Made by a program: the position numbers and the translations under genes
Origin: Athripsodes cinereus
Lineage: Eukaryota; Arthropoda; Insecta; Trichoptera; Leptoceridae
Direction of reading: 5' to 3'
Assembly (NCBI GenBank): GCA_947579605.1
Contig: OX388328.1
Span: 11,883,684 to 11,947,683, forward strand
DNA length: 64,000 bases
In this document: positions 20,252 through 30,600 of the stretch, in pieces
Layout of the letters: each line of letters starts with the position of its first letter
Position numbering within the stretch: the stretch's first letter is position 1
Notes under the pieces: generated by a model
What the model was told of the DNA's origin: nothing
The model's database searches: none
Seen by the model: only the letters and a program-made list of their open reading frames with translations

Positions 20252-23200
20252 TCACTTAATAACAAATACTGGAAAAAGTTTCGTAATGTGGTAGAAATTT
20301 GACTCTGTTTTCTTGTGTCCGGTATCAACTTCATAGATTGAGTTTGAAATTTTCTTTAAAATTTTGTATGGTCCAATCTTTAATTCATCCATTTTCTTCC
20401 TATTTAGTCGATTTCCATTTTCTACGTAAACTCTGTCTCCCACTTCCAATTTATATTCTTCCCTATGCAAGTCGAATATATTCTTATTATAATTGTGAGA
20501 TTTTATTGTATTTTCAAGGGCTAGTTTTCTGTCTCTATTCAAATCTTCTTTTGTAAATTTTGATTTTAATTCTAGTGGTAAAATATTAACATTTTCGCCT
20601 TCCAAAAGGTATTTTGGAGCAAACTTAGTGACTGTGTGTTCTGTTTCATTATATTTTTCTACACATTTCTGTGCAACAGTAGTCCATGCTGTTTTCCTAT
20701 AACTTTCATTTATTTTACATCTTATTTTATTTACTAAGGTTTGATTTAACCTTTCATTGATCCCATTCGAAAAAGGTGAATCCACAGCAGTGAAAACTAT
20801 TCTTATGTTTTCCATTTTTAGAAATTCTTTAAATTCTTTTGAATTTATGCCAGGATATTGGTCTGTTAGTACCATATCAATATTGTAGTTTTGTGTCACA
20901 TTTTTTATCAGTTTAATAAAATCACTTGCGGTTTGGTTTTTCGATGTGAGAATGTAAGCATATCTCGTGAAATGATCTACCAGCAGATGTAAATATTTTT
21001 TTGTTGATCGTGATCCTCCAAACCCTCCTATGGTATCAATAGATATAATTTCAAATGGGCGTGTAGCTGGTCCTAAATGTGACATTAAACCATATTTTGA
21101 TTTCCTCCTTGATTTGTTTTTTATACAAATTTCACACTCATCGCAAATTTGTTTAATGTTTGTGATGATATTCTTTGCAGTATAGAATGGTGTTATTTTA
21201 TTTACCATTTGTGTTCTTCCAATGTGGCAGTAGGTATCATGGACATCTTTTATTATTGTTTTACTATATTCTTCTGATAGTATGATTTTTTTCCTTTTTT
21301 TATACATTTTGTAGTAAATATCATTCTCCAATATAAATTTGCTATTTTGTAGTTCCATATTCATGTGTTGGTCATTTTTTATATCTTGCAGGTTTACTAA
21401 ATTTACTACTTTTATAAAATCGTCATTATTTTCATTTGGTTCTAGAACTGGATTTCTGCTTAAACAGTCTGCTTCTTGATTTAATCTTCCTGGGTTATAT
21501 TTTATCTTAAAATTATATTGAGATAAATAATACATCAAATCCCCTAATTCCTCATCAGTTCTGGCCTTGATGTTCATATTTTCTAATGGTTTATGATCTG
21601 AGTACACTATAAATTCTTTTCCCATTAGCCAGTGTTGCCAATATTTCACAGCTTCTTTTATTGCCAGACATTCTAGATAAATTGCCTTCTTCTTTTTTTG
21701 TGCTTCAGTTAATTTTTTTGAAAAATAAGCAACCGGCTTACTGTTTTCGTTTTTATCTTCTTGTTTCAACACTGCTCCCACTCCTTTGATACTAGCATCC
21801 GTGTAAATGTATATTGGTAATTCAGGGTCAAAAATATTCAGGATTGGCTCTGAACACAGCAATTCTTTTATTTTTTCAAATGATTTCTGGCATTTTTCGG
21901 ACCATATGAATTTCACATCTTTTCGTAATAAATTGTGTAACGGGTCCAGAATAATTGCGCTGTTTGGTAAAAATTTATGATGAAAATTTATTTTTCCTAA
22001 GAATTGACGTATATTTTTTCTTGTTTCTGGTATTGGAAAATTTTTCACAGCGGTTAAATAATCTTTCAGAGGTCTTACTGAATTATTTTGTATTATGTGA
22101 CCTAAATATTTGGCATAATTATTTGCAAAAGTACATTTGGAAAATTTTAGTCTAAAACCTTCTGTTATTATTGCCTCCAGTAGTCTTGTTAGATGTAATA
22201 TATGTTCTTGAAAAGTTTTCGAAAAAATTAAAATATCGTCTATAAAATTTACTGCAAAATCAGAGAGTTTGTATTTCCTTATGATGTTACTCAATATTCT
22301 TTGGAAGATAGCTGGAGCAGTCTTTAATCCAAATGGAAGACACGTCCATTGATAATGGCCTTCTTGTGTAACAAATGCAGTTTTGTGTCTATCTTCAATC
22401 TTCAAAGGTATTGACCAAAATGCTGAATTTACATCAAAAGTAGAAAAATATTTGCAGTTTACAGTTTTCACCATCAAATCCTCAATTAATGGAAATGGTT
22501 GTGATTGAGGTACGACAATTTTATTCAATTCTCTGAAATCTATACATAATCTTGTTTTCTTGTCATCTTCTTTTTTATAAGCCAGAGTTACTGGAGCAGC
22601 AAATGGGCTATAAGATTCCTCAATCAGATTCTTCTTTAATAGTTGTGATATTTGATCTTCTATTTCTTTTCTATCTTCAGCTGTGCATCTATATGGACGT
22701 TTGTAACAGTATTTATCCACCATTAAATCAATATGAGCCTCATAATCTCGCACAGTACCTATGTCATATTTATCTTTTGCAAAGACTGATTTGTATTTTG
22801 CTATCAACTTATCGATTTGTGATTTTTCATATAAATCTAGATGGTTTACAAACATTTCAAAACCATCTGAGTTAATATGTTCATTGAAATTTATTTCACA
22901 TTGGTTTGATTGTTTGTTTTCTCGTTGTAATACCTCAGTGGGTAGAAAAACATCTTCTTTATTCTTGTCACCTAGTACATCAGGAATATCGACATTTTGA
23001 ATATTTGAAGTTTCTCTTTCATTTAAAGTTAATATGTAATTTTCTTTTTTATCATTACATTGCATTATCTTTAATTCTTCATTTTGTATTAATTTGAAGT
23101 TTTTGATGCAATCCAATCCAATTAGAAAATCATAATTAAAATTTTCATTATCTATTATGAAAATATCCATAATCTTTTCAATATTGAAAATCTTTATTTT

Positions 23201-23419
23201 AAGTGTTACCATACCTTTAGTTTTCTTCTCACCATTAATAGTTTTCAAGTTTACCATTTGTATATCTCTTGTATCTGGTTTTTGTTGTATTTTTAATAAT
23301 TTAGCATTAATTAATGATACATTTGAACCCGAATCATAAATTCCAGAAACATTTAAAGCATCATTTATTATTAACTTTACTTTTATTAATGGTGGCACAT
23401 CTAGTTTTTTGGATTCTTT
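20252..23419 (-). CDS. pol: Pol polyprotein (protease, RT, RNase H, integrase)
   Basis: Open from just after a stop at 23420-23422 to a stop at 20252-20254; 1,048 residues counted from a GTG at 23398. There is no ATG at the start, as expected for a frameshift product. Protease: DSG at residues 22-24. Reverse transcriptase: FDVNSAF (about 320), LPFGLKTAPAIFQ (354), FIDD at the YXDD position (385-388). RNase H: TDAS (534), LECLA, SDHKP and EADCLSR. Integrase: His720/His725 and a Cys cluster at 752-758, then Asp788, Asp846 and Glu882 (DD35E). GPY/F module GPYKILKKISNSIYEVD at about 1009. The whole frame is uninterrupted. The product copies and integrates the element. Clade within Ty3/Gypsy not assigned. 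Confidence 0.93.
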   Translation of the reverse strand, partial: KESKKLDVPPLIKVKLIINDALNVSGIYDSGSNVSLINAKLLKIQQKPDTRDIQMVNLKTINGEKKTKGMVTLKIKIFNIEKIMDIFIIDNENFNYDFLIGLDCIKNFKLIQNEELKIMQCNDKKENYILTLNERETSNIQNVDIPDVLGDKNKEDVFLPTEVLQRENKQSNQCEINFNEHINSDGFEMFVNHLDLYEKSQIDKLIAKYKSVFAKDKYDIGTVRDYEAHIDLMVDKYCYKRPYRCTAEDRKEIEDQISQLLKKNLIEESYSPFAAPVTLAYKKEDDKKTRLCIDFRELNKIVVPQSQPFPLIEDLMVKTVNCKYFSTFDVNSAFWSIPLKIEDRHKTAFVTQEGHYQWTCLPFGLKTAPAIFQRILSNIIRKYKLSDFAVNFIDDILIFSKTFQEHILHLTRLLEAIITEGFRLKFSKCTFANNYAKYLGHIIQNNSVRPLKDYLTAVKNFPIPETRKNIRQFLGKINFHHKFLPNSAIILDPLHNLLRKDVKFIWSEKCQKSFEKIKELLCSEPILNIFDPELPIYIYTDASIKGVGAVLKQEDKNENSKPVAYFSKKLTEAQKKKKAIYLECLAIKEAVKYWQHWLMGKEFIVYSDHKPLENMNIKARTDEELGDLMYYLSQYNFKIKYNPGRLNQEADCLSRNPVLEPNENNDDFIKVVNLVNLQDIKNDQHMNMELQNSKFILENDIYYKMYKKRKKIILSEEYSKTIIKDVHDTYCHIGRTQMVNKITPFYTAKNIITNIKQICDECEICIKNKSRRKSKYGLMSHLGPATRPFEIISIDTIGGFGGSRSTKKYLHLLVDHFTRYAYILTSKNQTASDFIKLIKNVTQNYNIDMVLTDQYPGINSKEFKEFLKMENIRIVFTAVDSPFSNGINERLNQTLVNKIRCKINESYRKTAWTTVAQKCVEKYNETEHTVTKFAPKYLLEGENVNILPLELKSKFTKEDLNRDRKLALENTIKSHNYNKNIFDLHREEYKLEVGDRVYVENGNRLNRKKMDELKIGPYKILKKISNSIYEVDTGHKKTESNFYHITKLFPVFVIK
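23404..23410 (-). promoter_or_regulatory. Putative -1 ribosomal frameshift site A AAA AAC
   Basis: On the coding strand the continued gag frame reads CCA AAA AAC TAG. The heptamer A AAA AAC is a classical -1 slippery sequence, sits directly before the TAG that ends that frame (23401-23403), and a -1 slip leads into CTA GAT GTG, exactly the pol frame. No downstream pseudoknot was verified. It lies downstream of the premature gag stop at 23485. Confidence 0.7.
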
Positions 23420-23484
23420 TCATTCAATTCTATTTCCAATTCTGAGTTATTTACAGTTACAATAGAATTTTGACTTTTAAACCA

Positions 23485-24189
23485 TCAATTTTCTTCAGAA
23501 TGGTAACGTTTTCCTTTTTTCTCATTAGCACAGATTTTGCATGGTTTTTTGTATTCATTTTTATTTAATTGAGTGTCAGGATATGAAACACTTTTTTTAA
23601 CATATTTATTCTTCCCAACAAGATATTCTAATTTTCCTAATGCATTGTATAGATCTTCCGTTCCTTGTAAAGCTTCTCTATCAATTTTATCAGCAACATA
23701 ATTTGGTAGGCCAAATGCTATGAGGTCTACAAGTGTTCCAGTATCAATTGATTTTCTCACTCTCAACAATAGTTTTTCTTTTTTTAAAGCATACTCAATT
23801 AACGGGCCTGTTTGATATTTAAAAGCGAGAGCGTATCTAATAGGTGACCATCCTTTGTTTTCAAAAGTCACGCAAAAACTTTTTTCCCAGTCTTCCCATC
23901 TCGATTCCACTGTATGTTTAATCAACATACAGCTGTACCAATCTTGACTGGAGTATTCCAAAAAGGCTTTTAATATTTCAATTTTTTTTATATCATCCTC
24001 GATTTGAAATCGTTTACATTCTAAATTAAAATCTTTCATCCACTGGCATGCATTTGTATTTCTGCCTGTAAATTTTTCAATCATGAATTTCTCTGCAATT
24101 TTTCCCAAATTTGGATTTACATATTTTGTTTGCTTATCTTCAACTAATTTTGTTAACAGTTTTTCCAACATTTCACTTAGTTTATCCAT
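23485..24189 (-). CDS. gag: Gag, ending early at a stop in its zinc knuckle
   Basis: From ATG at 24189 (MDKLSEML...) to TGA at 23485-23487: 234 residues. A coiled N-terminal stretch rich in Leu/Lys is followed by a capsid-like region (WMKDFNLECKRF, then SSQDWYS and the WEDWEKSFCVTF block) similar to retrotransposon Gag. Near the end CKIC...RYHSEEN supplies three ligands of a C-X2-C-X9-H-X4-C knuckle, and the TGA falls exactly where the fourth ligand is expected. The frame continues open for 27 codons past the TGA to a TAG at 23401-23403, beside the slippery site. The TGA therefore looks like a point mutation; read-through is the alternative. As it stands, ribosomes would stop before reaching the frameshift site. 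Confidence 0.8.
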   Translation of the reverse strand: MDKLSEMLEKLLTKLVEDKQTKYVNPNLGKIAEKFMIEKFTGRNTNACQWMKDFNLECKRFQIEDDIKKIEILKAFLEYSSQDWYSCMLIKHTVESRWEDWEKSFCVTFENKGWSPIRYALAFKYQTGPLIEYALKKEKLLLRVRKSIDTGTLVDLIAFGLPNYVADKIDREALQGTEDLYNALGKLEYLVGKNKYVKKSVSYPDTQLNKNEYKKPCKICANEKKGKRYHSEEN

Positions 24190-24219
24190 GTTGTTAAATA
24201 TTATCAATAAATGTTGTTT

Positions 24220-24526
24220 TATAATGGATGTTTATACTTGAAATAAAGCAATCAGTGTTTTTCTGAAATAATATCAAAAATTTATTAAAAACATTATTTA
24301 AACTAAAGAAACTAAATAAAACTAAACATAAAATAAACAATAATAAAACAATTACCTGAAATAATATCAAAAAAACAACATTTAAAGTCTTTATTTCAGG
24401 TCTTTCAAAACTAACACAAAATTACAAACAAAATTACTTTACCAACTGTCAAAACAAAAATTCTAAATTCAAATAAATAAACTAAAGGAAATCACTCCTA
24501 TGAGTAGGTAGGTGGTTTTCTTTACA
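24220..24526 (-). repeat. 5-prime LTR
   Basis: 307-bp partner of 19897-20203. On the coding strand it would hold the promoter and polyadenylation signals; no TATA box can be singled out in such AT-rich sequence. It is followed by ATAAAACAACATTTATTG, in which I see no clear tRNA-complementary primer site. Confidence 0.88.
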
Positions 24527-24934
24527 TATATTTAATTTTATGTTACTTACAATTGTGTGTGGTATTTAAATAATAAAGATTGAATTTATCACTATACTTT
24601 TATTTTATTAAAACACAAATATTTTACAAGTATTTTACATTCTTAATAGTTAAATTAATGAAAATTTAAAGATAAAATAATAATTAGAAGTTAATTAAGC
24701 CACTACTGAAATTCAACTGAATCTTTTATTTATTTATTTATTTATTTATTTATTCTTTACTGTACATTGATAACAAGCAAATTTACACAAAAATACATTT
24801 CAAACAAAGACAATCATACAATCAATATACAGAGGGCGAGTTTATCGCAGAGGCGCGATTTCTTCCAACTAACCCAATCTTCAAAAACTATCTACTCGGA
24901 TGGCTAGAATCCCCTATTGAAATATATCCTAAAA
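24527..24934. other. No gene; family G fragment with ATTT microsatellite
   Basis: A TTTATTTATT run (24724-24752) followed by TTTACTGTACATTGATAACA recurs near 48370-48400, identifying a dispersed family (G) whose copies start with a T-rich or ATTT run and end near TTCTTCCAACTAACCCA. It lies just outside the apparent left end of the large hAT element. Confidence 0.45.
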
Positions 24935-25684
24935 CAGTGCCGGATCAACCGCATTTTGCGCTTGGTTCAAATAGAGATACTGCGCCCCCCCCCCCCTTCC
25001 CCACCTCTTTTCCAAAAAATATTTTCGTATCATAACAAAATGTGATAATACGCAAAAAATATGAAGTTACGTTTCTTATTTGCCTACTTTTACAAAATGT
25101 AATTAGTATCTACCTACCTTATAAAAAAATTTATATCGACCTACCACCATGTTTATTATTAATATACCTAGGCGTAACATATTTTTGTATCTTGATATTG
25201 AAAATTTTTACTCAAATACGAGTGTTTTTAGTACAAACATGATGTGTAGCTATAGGTAGATGAAAAATATTTATCTACCTGTAGCTAAATAAGAAAACGT
25301 AGCCCCAAGAGGACATGGCGTCATGGGATAGATACATAGATAAACATAACTATTAATTTACCTAAATATAAGCATTATAAATTCATGCACAATATTTTTA
25401 TGCAAGTATCTGTAATTTCCAGTTACAGCTATTAGATACAAAATGAGCTAGTCTGTTTCCATGTCGACCCAGGAGGTAAGACCATCGACTCGTTTTTTTT
25501 ATAGGTTTCCCTGCCAGTCGGTAAGATAATCAGCAGGCCTAATCCCAAAATTAACTCGGAAGATATTAAAGAAAATTCTTTAACTTCACTACTTGTAAAC
25601 TAACAAAAAATATTATTGATAGGTAATATTTTACTAGGTACCTACTTAACATAATTAATAATAAACAAAATATCAGTCTATCTA

Positions 25685-26440
25685 TCTAATTACGCCTTGT
25701 CCTCTAGGGGATAGGCAGAAAGGCAAGAACAATAAGCAACCCAATCTTGACAGAACAGGCTTCTCTCGCTTCCATCGCATTCATACAGTTCCTCATGTAT
25801 GCCCTTCTATGTCTCCTGCTTCTGACGTCACCATTCTTCAGGATTTGGTCGATATAATCTAACCATGGTGCCGCTTCCTAGCACCTTGCCTTTCAGCTAT
25901 GTAGATTTTTCTCGTCAATAGTTCCTTACTAATTTTTTCGACGTGACTAAATAATCTAAACTTACTTACATCTTTGTCATAACACTCACATACAACTAAG
26001 ATTTCTCTCTTATTCTTACTTCACTCTGTCTGCCAGTTTCCTCTCACATATTCTTCGAATTTCAACGGCATTACTCCTGCATTCGTCCTTCTTCAACCAT
26101 GTCCATCACGCGCTACCATATATTATATTCGGGACGAATACAGCCTGATGTACCAGCCCTTTCGCATATTTTCTTACTCGCAATCATCGACATGAGCCCT
26201 TCGTTTATTCTATGCCCTACTAGCTTACATCTTTCAATCTCTATTTCAAAAAGATCATTCCTCGTAAACAAACTTTCTATGTACCCATGCTCATCCACCT
26301 GCTCTCACATTTACTTTTCAAATTGTTCTTTTACCCTCTCTTTCCAAAACCATTATATTTGTTTTTTTTAACATTCATCCTTAACTCATTTGATTCTAAA
26401 CCTCCATGCACACAAAACTACGTAGATTTTCTTGAATCAA
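25685..26440 (-). pseudogene. Divergent RTE-type LINE ORF2 C-terminal fragment
   Basis: The order of family D landmarks is retained on the minus strand: tail CTAATTACGCCTTGTCCTCT, GGCAGAAAGGCAAGAACA, AGGATTTGGTCGATATAATC, a stretch around 26055-26110 corresponding to the KKDE...INAVE block, and 26113-26298 encoding MDEHGYIESLF-like sequence with HRINEGLMSMIASKKICERA. It is far more diverged than other D copies and has several stops. Confidence 0.5.
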
Positions 26441-26504
26441 GTAAATAAATAATATCTTATTGAAATGTTTGGCCGATGAACAAGAACACGAACAAAATTT
26501 GATT

Positions 26505-29500
26505 GAAATAATAATAATAATAATAATAATAAACACTTTATTGTCAAATATACAAATATTTTACAAAAGGCGTACATATTGCCTTGAGGCAATGTCTTCC
26601 AGTAAACCTACTACAATGTTTGAGAACTGTTTTAGTATAAAGTGAGTTTAGATCAAAAGATAAACAGAAAATGAAATATATAATATGATATATAATATGA
26701 AACAAGAATACCTATATAAATATAAAAAAAAATAAAAGATAAAAATGTAAGCATTCACAACCATAAACCTATATTATATGTATCTAAGTGAGAACTATCT
26801 ACTATTGATGAGATGGTGGGTTGTTTATGAGGGATTTTACTTTATGTTTGAATGAGCCTATAGTTGAAGAGGACCGAATATCATTGGGGAGGTTGTTCCA
26901 GATTCTGGTAGCATGTACGGTAAAAGAAGATGAATAAAAAGATGTACTATGAGGTGGGAATTCTAAACGACGATTGTTTTGTGACCTTAACGATAGACCA
27001 TGGGAAGAAAGGGGAACAAACCGTTCGAAGAGGTATTGAGGAGCTTCGTGCTTAAGGATGTTATAAAGAAAGCAAAGTATATGTAAATTACGGGATTCCT
27101 TGTATGATGGCCATTTGAGTTCAGTACGGAATTGAGAGATGTGGTCATATTTTCTTAGACCAAAGATAAAGCGAATGCAAGCATTCTGCAGCCGATCCAA
27201 CTTCGCACTGAGTTCTTCAGTGGTATCTAGAAAGGTGCAGTCTGCATAGAACAGGATTGGTAGTAGAAAGGACAAAGCCATCATTCGTTTAGTGTCAACT
27301 GGAAGGAAGAATTGTAATCGTTTGAAGGAGTGTAGTCTGAAAAAGATTTTGCGACTTACCTCCTTGATATGATCTATCCAAGAAAGATTTTGATCAAATA
27401 TGACACCTAGGTTTTTGACCGTTTTCGAAAGAGGGATGTTAGAGTTACAAAGGGTAAGATGTGGAGGGGAGTCCATTGAAAATTTCACTGTTTTGCGATT
27501 ACTCCCGATGACGATGGCTTGGGTTTTAGAGGCATTGAGTAGAAGGCCATGAGAAGTGGACCAATTCGAAATAGCTTCGAGGTCGAGATTCATTATGTCG
27601 AAGCCAGAAGTGGGGTTACTTAAAGGAAAATGAGTATACAATTGGAGGTCGTCAGCGTACATATGATATTTGGAATTAAGATTTGCTGATATGGTATCGA
27701 TAAAAAGAGAAAACAGTAAAGGTGAAAGTACACCGCCTTGTGGAACTCCAGTCTGCACATTTACCCAGTCAGATAATTTATCAGACATTTTGACACATTG
27801 TTGGCGGTTTGAGAGATATGATCTGAACCAAAATAGACAAGAGCGGCCAAAATTAAGTCTTTCAAGAAATCCTATTAGAATATCATGATCAACTGAATTA
27901 AAGGCATTACTAAAATCTAATAAGACAAGAAGGGTGAGATTACCATTTTCCTTGGCCAGTCGAATATCGTCGGTAATTTTTGTTAGAGCGGATGTTGTAC
28001 TATGGCGAGTGCGGAAACCTGATTGAAATGGATTAAGTAAGCTATGTTGGTTAAGAAAGGAATAAACTTGTTCAAAGATCAGGCGTTCAAGTACTTTAGA
28101 GAGACAAGGTAATATTGATATTGGTCGAAAATCTTTGGGTACGCAGGGTGATGCCACCTTGGGTAACGGTATTATGAATGCTTCTTTCCACCTAGCTGGA
28201 ACTGTTGCTGTAGAAACAGAAAAGTTAAAAATATGTGTCAAAACATCTTCAATCTGAAAGAGGATCATATGAATGAATTTTATGGTAATACCATCGCTCC
28301 CTGAGGATTTTGACTTAATACTGAGAATTACTTTCCTAACATTCTCTTTTGTGAACGGCGTAAATTTGAACTCAGGATGAGATTTTCGAGGCAAACTGTG
28401 GATTTGCTGGAGAGCTTTAGTTTTCTGCTTAGAGTCCAATATGACAGGAGGTGTGGAAAAGAAAATGTTTAATGCATCATCTTCTACCGGGTGATTAGAA
28501 ACAATGTTTTTACCATTTGATAGACCCTGGGTACGTAGAAAAGACCAAAATTTATTAGGAGATGTATTTGTAAGAGAATTTTTGAAGTACGCCTTCTTGG
28601 CGTTTCTACAGAGCTGATTACATCGATTCCTATGAATTCTATAGGATTCCCAATTGGATTCCGTTCTGCTAGCTTTCCACTTGGAATATCTCCTGTCCCG
28701 TGCTTTCATGTTTTTTCTGATGTCATCGGTCAACCAACCGGATGGGGGGTGTTTTACTCGAGCTCTCTTTAATGGCGCGTGACTGTCTAAAAGTTTTGAA
28801 ACCAGCTCATTGAAAGTTGAGATCATGTCATCAATGTTGTCGTGAAGGTATATAGAAGACCAATAATTAGAACCAGCGTCAGCTTGTAGAAGTTCTAAAT
28901 TAATGTTTTTTAGATTTCGATAGACAATTTCACGTGCTTTTTGTCTAGGGTAGCGTGTTTTGTATGTAATGTACACGAGATCATGGCGGGAAAATCCACA
29001 GGCGCTCATTTGGCCATGAGAGGATACAGAGTTATTGGAAGTTGTGATGATGAGATCAATAAGTGAATTAGAGTCTTGCTGATGGTGAGTTGCAGATAGT
29101 GGGAGAATTTGGAGATTTGTAGATGTAACTATGTTACGAAGTTTGTTTGAACGATAATCGTCTTTCAATAGGCATGTATTGAAGTCGCCCATCAGGATAA
29201 GATCGCTATATTGAGGAGCTAATAACTCTAATTGACTTTCGAGATCTACGAAGTAATTAGTGGAACAATTGGGAGAGTAGAGAACGCCTAAAAGAAACTT
29301 TTTACAGGCTTGTTCGATCTCAATAAACAGATATTCTGCAGAATGTTGGCGAAATTGGCTAGGAGAACTGATTATTATTTTGTATTTAATCTCCTCCTTT
29401 AGATATATTGCTACACCGCCTCCACCCTTACCAACTCTATCGTTACGAATAAGTTGGTATCCAGGGAGGGTAACTAAAGAAGAGGATAGAGAAGGTTTCA

Positions 29501-29830
29501 GCCAAGTTTCACTAACAAGCAAAGCGTGGACTGGAGAGTCGAGAAAGGAGCTTTGGAGATAGTCGTAATGAGAGTATAGGCTTTGGGCGTTTATATGACA
29601 AGCAAAGAAGTCTTTGGGATGAACACGTGCAATTTTCTTAAGAGTATTCACGGTGAGGTAATTGGAATCATCCAAAGATGAGATATCTGCATCAGAGGAA
29701 TCGTCAGAAAGTAAAGATGTCTCTATGTCTAAGAGAAAAGAGGGTACAGAGGGAGAGGGAGGGAATGAATAGTAGATTTCCTCATCAGAAGACATTGATA
29801 CATGGTTCATGGTAAAAATGTGAATGCTAC
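26505..29830 (-). mobile_element. CR1-group non-LTR retrotransposon (LINE)
   Basis: The 3-prime end on the minus strand has the GCCTCAAGGCAAT palindrome, AATAAAGTGTTTATTATT and an (ATT)n run at 26508-26533, a short-microsatellite end typical of CR1-like LINEs. One long intact ORF2 precedes it. I see no ORF1 upstream of 29810, so the element may be 5-prime truncated or a one-ORF type; the 5-prime limit is uncertain. It sits within the large hAT element. Confidence 0.75.
26802..29810 (-). CDS. LINE ORF2: AP-like endonuclease plus reverse transcriptase
   Basis: 1,002 residues from a true ATG at 29810 to a stop at 26802, without interruption. Residues 1-60 are acidic and serine-rich. Endonuclease/exonuclease/phosphatase domain (about 65-285): INAQS (Asn74), SETWL (Glu101), GGGGVAIY, MGDFN (Asp209), SLIDLI (Asp252), SRHD (His276), so all catalytic landmarks are present. 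Reverse transcriptase (about 490-810): KDFRPISILPCLSKVLE, GFRTRHSTTSAL, LLDFSNAFNSVD (Asp632), GVPQGGVLSPLLF, YADD at 718-721. The C-terminus has the ATRIWNNLP...FKHKVKS motif common in CR1-group proteins. It would nick target DNA and reverse-transcribe its own RNA in place. Exact clade (Kiri, Daphne or other) uncertain. The frame looks functional. Confidence 0.92.
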   Translation of the reverse strand: MNHVSMSSDEEIYYSFPPSPSVPSFLLDIETSLLSDDSSDADISSLDDSNYLTVNTLKKIARVHPKDFFACHINAQSLYSHYDYLQSSFLDSPVHALLVSETWLKPSLSSSLVTLPGYQLIRNDRVGKGGGGVAIYLKEEIKYKIIISSPSQFRQHSAEYLFIEIEQACKKFLLGVLYSPNCSTNYFVDLESQLELLAPQYSDLILMGDFNTCLLKDDYRSNKLRNIVTSTNLQILPLSATHHQQDSNSLIDLIITTSNNSVSSHGQMSACGFSRHDLVYITYKTRYPRQKAREIVYRNLKNINLELLQADAGSNYWSSIYLHDNIDDMISTFNELVSKLLDSHAPLKRARVKHPPSGWLTDDIRKNMKARDRRYSKWKASRTESNWESYRIHRNRCNQLCRNAKKAYFKNSLTNTSPNKFWSFLRTQGLSNGKNIVSNHPVEDDALNIFFSTPPVILDSKQKTKALQQIHSLPRKSHPEFKFTPFTKENVRKVILSIKSKSSGSDGITIKFIHMILFQIEDVLTHIFNFSVSTATVPARWKEAFIIPLPKVASPCVPKDFRPISILPCLSKVLERLIFEQVYSFLNQHSLLNPFQSGFRTRHSTTSALTKITDDIRLAKENGNLTLLVLLDFSNAFNSVDHDILIGFLERLNFGRSCLFWFRSYLSNRQQCVKMSDKLSDWVNVQTGVPQGGVLSPLLFSLFIDTISANLNSKYHMYADDLQLYTHFPLSNPTSGFDIMNLDLEAISNWSTSHGLLLNASKTQAIVIGSNRKTVKFSMDSPPHLTLCNSNIPLSKTVKNLGVIFDQNLSWIDHIKEVSRKIFFRLHSFKRLQFFLPVDTKRMMALSFLLPILFYADCTFLDTTEELSAKLDRLQNACIRFIFGLRKYDHISQFRTELKWPSYKESRNLHILCFLYNILKHEAPQYLFERFVPLSSHGLSLRSQNNRRLEFPPHSTSFYSSSFTVHATRIWNNLPNDIRSSSTIGSFKHKVKSLINNPPSHQ

Positions 29831-30387
29831 TTACTAAAATATTATATATATGCTCGTAGAAATAAATTACATAAAATATTACAATTTAGAATTTCAACAA
29901 AATAACAAAATTGCAACTAGCTAAAACAATGAACAATGATAATAAGGTAAACTAATTTCTTTGGTATGAGTAAATATTGTCTAAATATTATATTTTAAAT
30001 AAAAAATGTGATCTATTGGGACCTCACATCCGCACTGTACATAACACTCATAAATAAATAAATTTATAGCAATGAGAGAAGAGGAATACATACATTATGA
30101 TAACAACTATTAAGCAAATACAAACGAAGAAAACCATTGTCTACATGAATTAATGTTATTTGAATAATAAGATAAAATAATAGTGAACAACTATGTGTGT
30201 ATAACATAATTATCTTCAAGTCATATTTCTGCAAGTGTATTACTTGCAAATTATGATAAAAATCATTACTGATATTTGAGCTGGTTTGACATACAATATG
30301 GACAATTATTGGTAGGACAATTTAGGTAAAAATATGCTGAAATAAATAAATTGACAACAAATTGGAAAATAGTAGGAACGGAACCTA
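29831..30387. other. LINE 5-prime flank and hAT 3-prime flank, no gene
   Basis: AT-rich; the junction between the LINE insertion and the older hAT sequence must lie here, but no target duplication was recognised. The transposase stop is at about 30388. Confidence 0.4.
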
Positions 30388-30592
30388 TTAAGAAAATACG
30401 ATTTTTCGAGTTTTTGCACTTGCAAATTTCTTAGTTAATTCATCATAAGACAACGACCTGCATATTTCACTTTCGATTGACATCAGCGCTAACCCATCTA
30501 ACCTCTCTTGAGACATGGAACTCCGTAAATAATTTTTAATTAATTTTAATTTTGAAAAAGTGCGTTCCCCAGTCGCTACGGATACGGGAATG

Positions 30593-30600
30593 GTTACAAG
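30593..30600. repeat. Target-site duplication, left copy (GTTACAAG)
   Basis: GTTACAAG here is repeated exactly at 32455-32462. Eight bases and the nTnnnnAn pattern are what hAT transposases generate. Confidence 0.92.

Larger units (their letters stand above)
19897..24526 (-). mobile_element. Complete Ty3/Gypsy LTR retrotransposon
   Basis: A 4,630-bp element: 5-prime LTR (24220-24526), gag, pol in the -1 frame, polypurine tract, 3-prime LTR (19897-20203). Both LTRs are 307 bp and appear identical by eye; short TATA/TATAT duplications flank the element, their exact length blurred by AT repeats. Domain order protease, reverse transcriptase, RNase H, integrase with GPY/F end is that of Metaviridae. 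There is no env: only about 50 bp separate the pol stop from the LTR. No primer-binding site was recognised next to the 5-prime LTR. One stop codon in gag is the only obvious lesion. LTR identity implies a recent insertion. Confidence 0.9.

Noticed and set aside
19897..24526. Endogenous retrovirus with env
   Set aside because: Only about 50 bp lie between the pol stop and the 3-prime LTR, with no envelope reading frame; it is a Gypsy retrotransposon.
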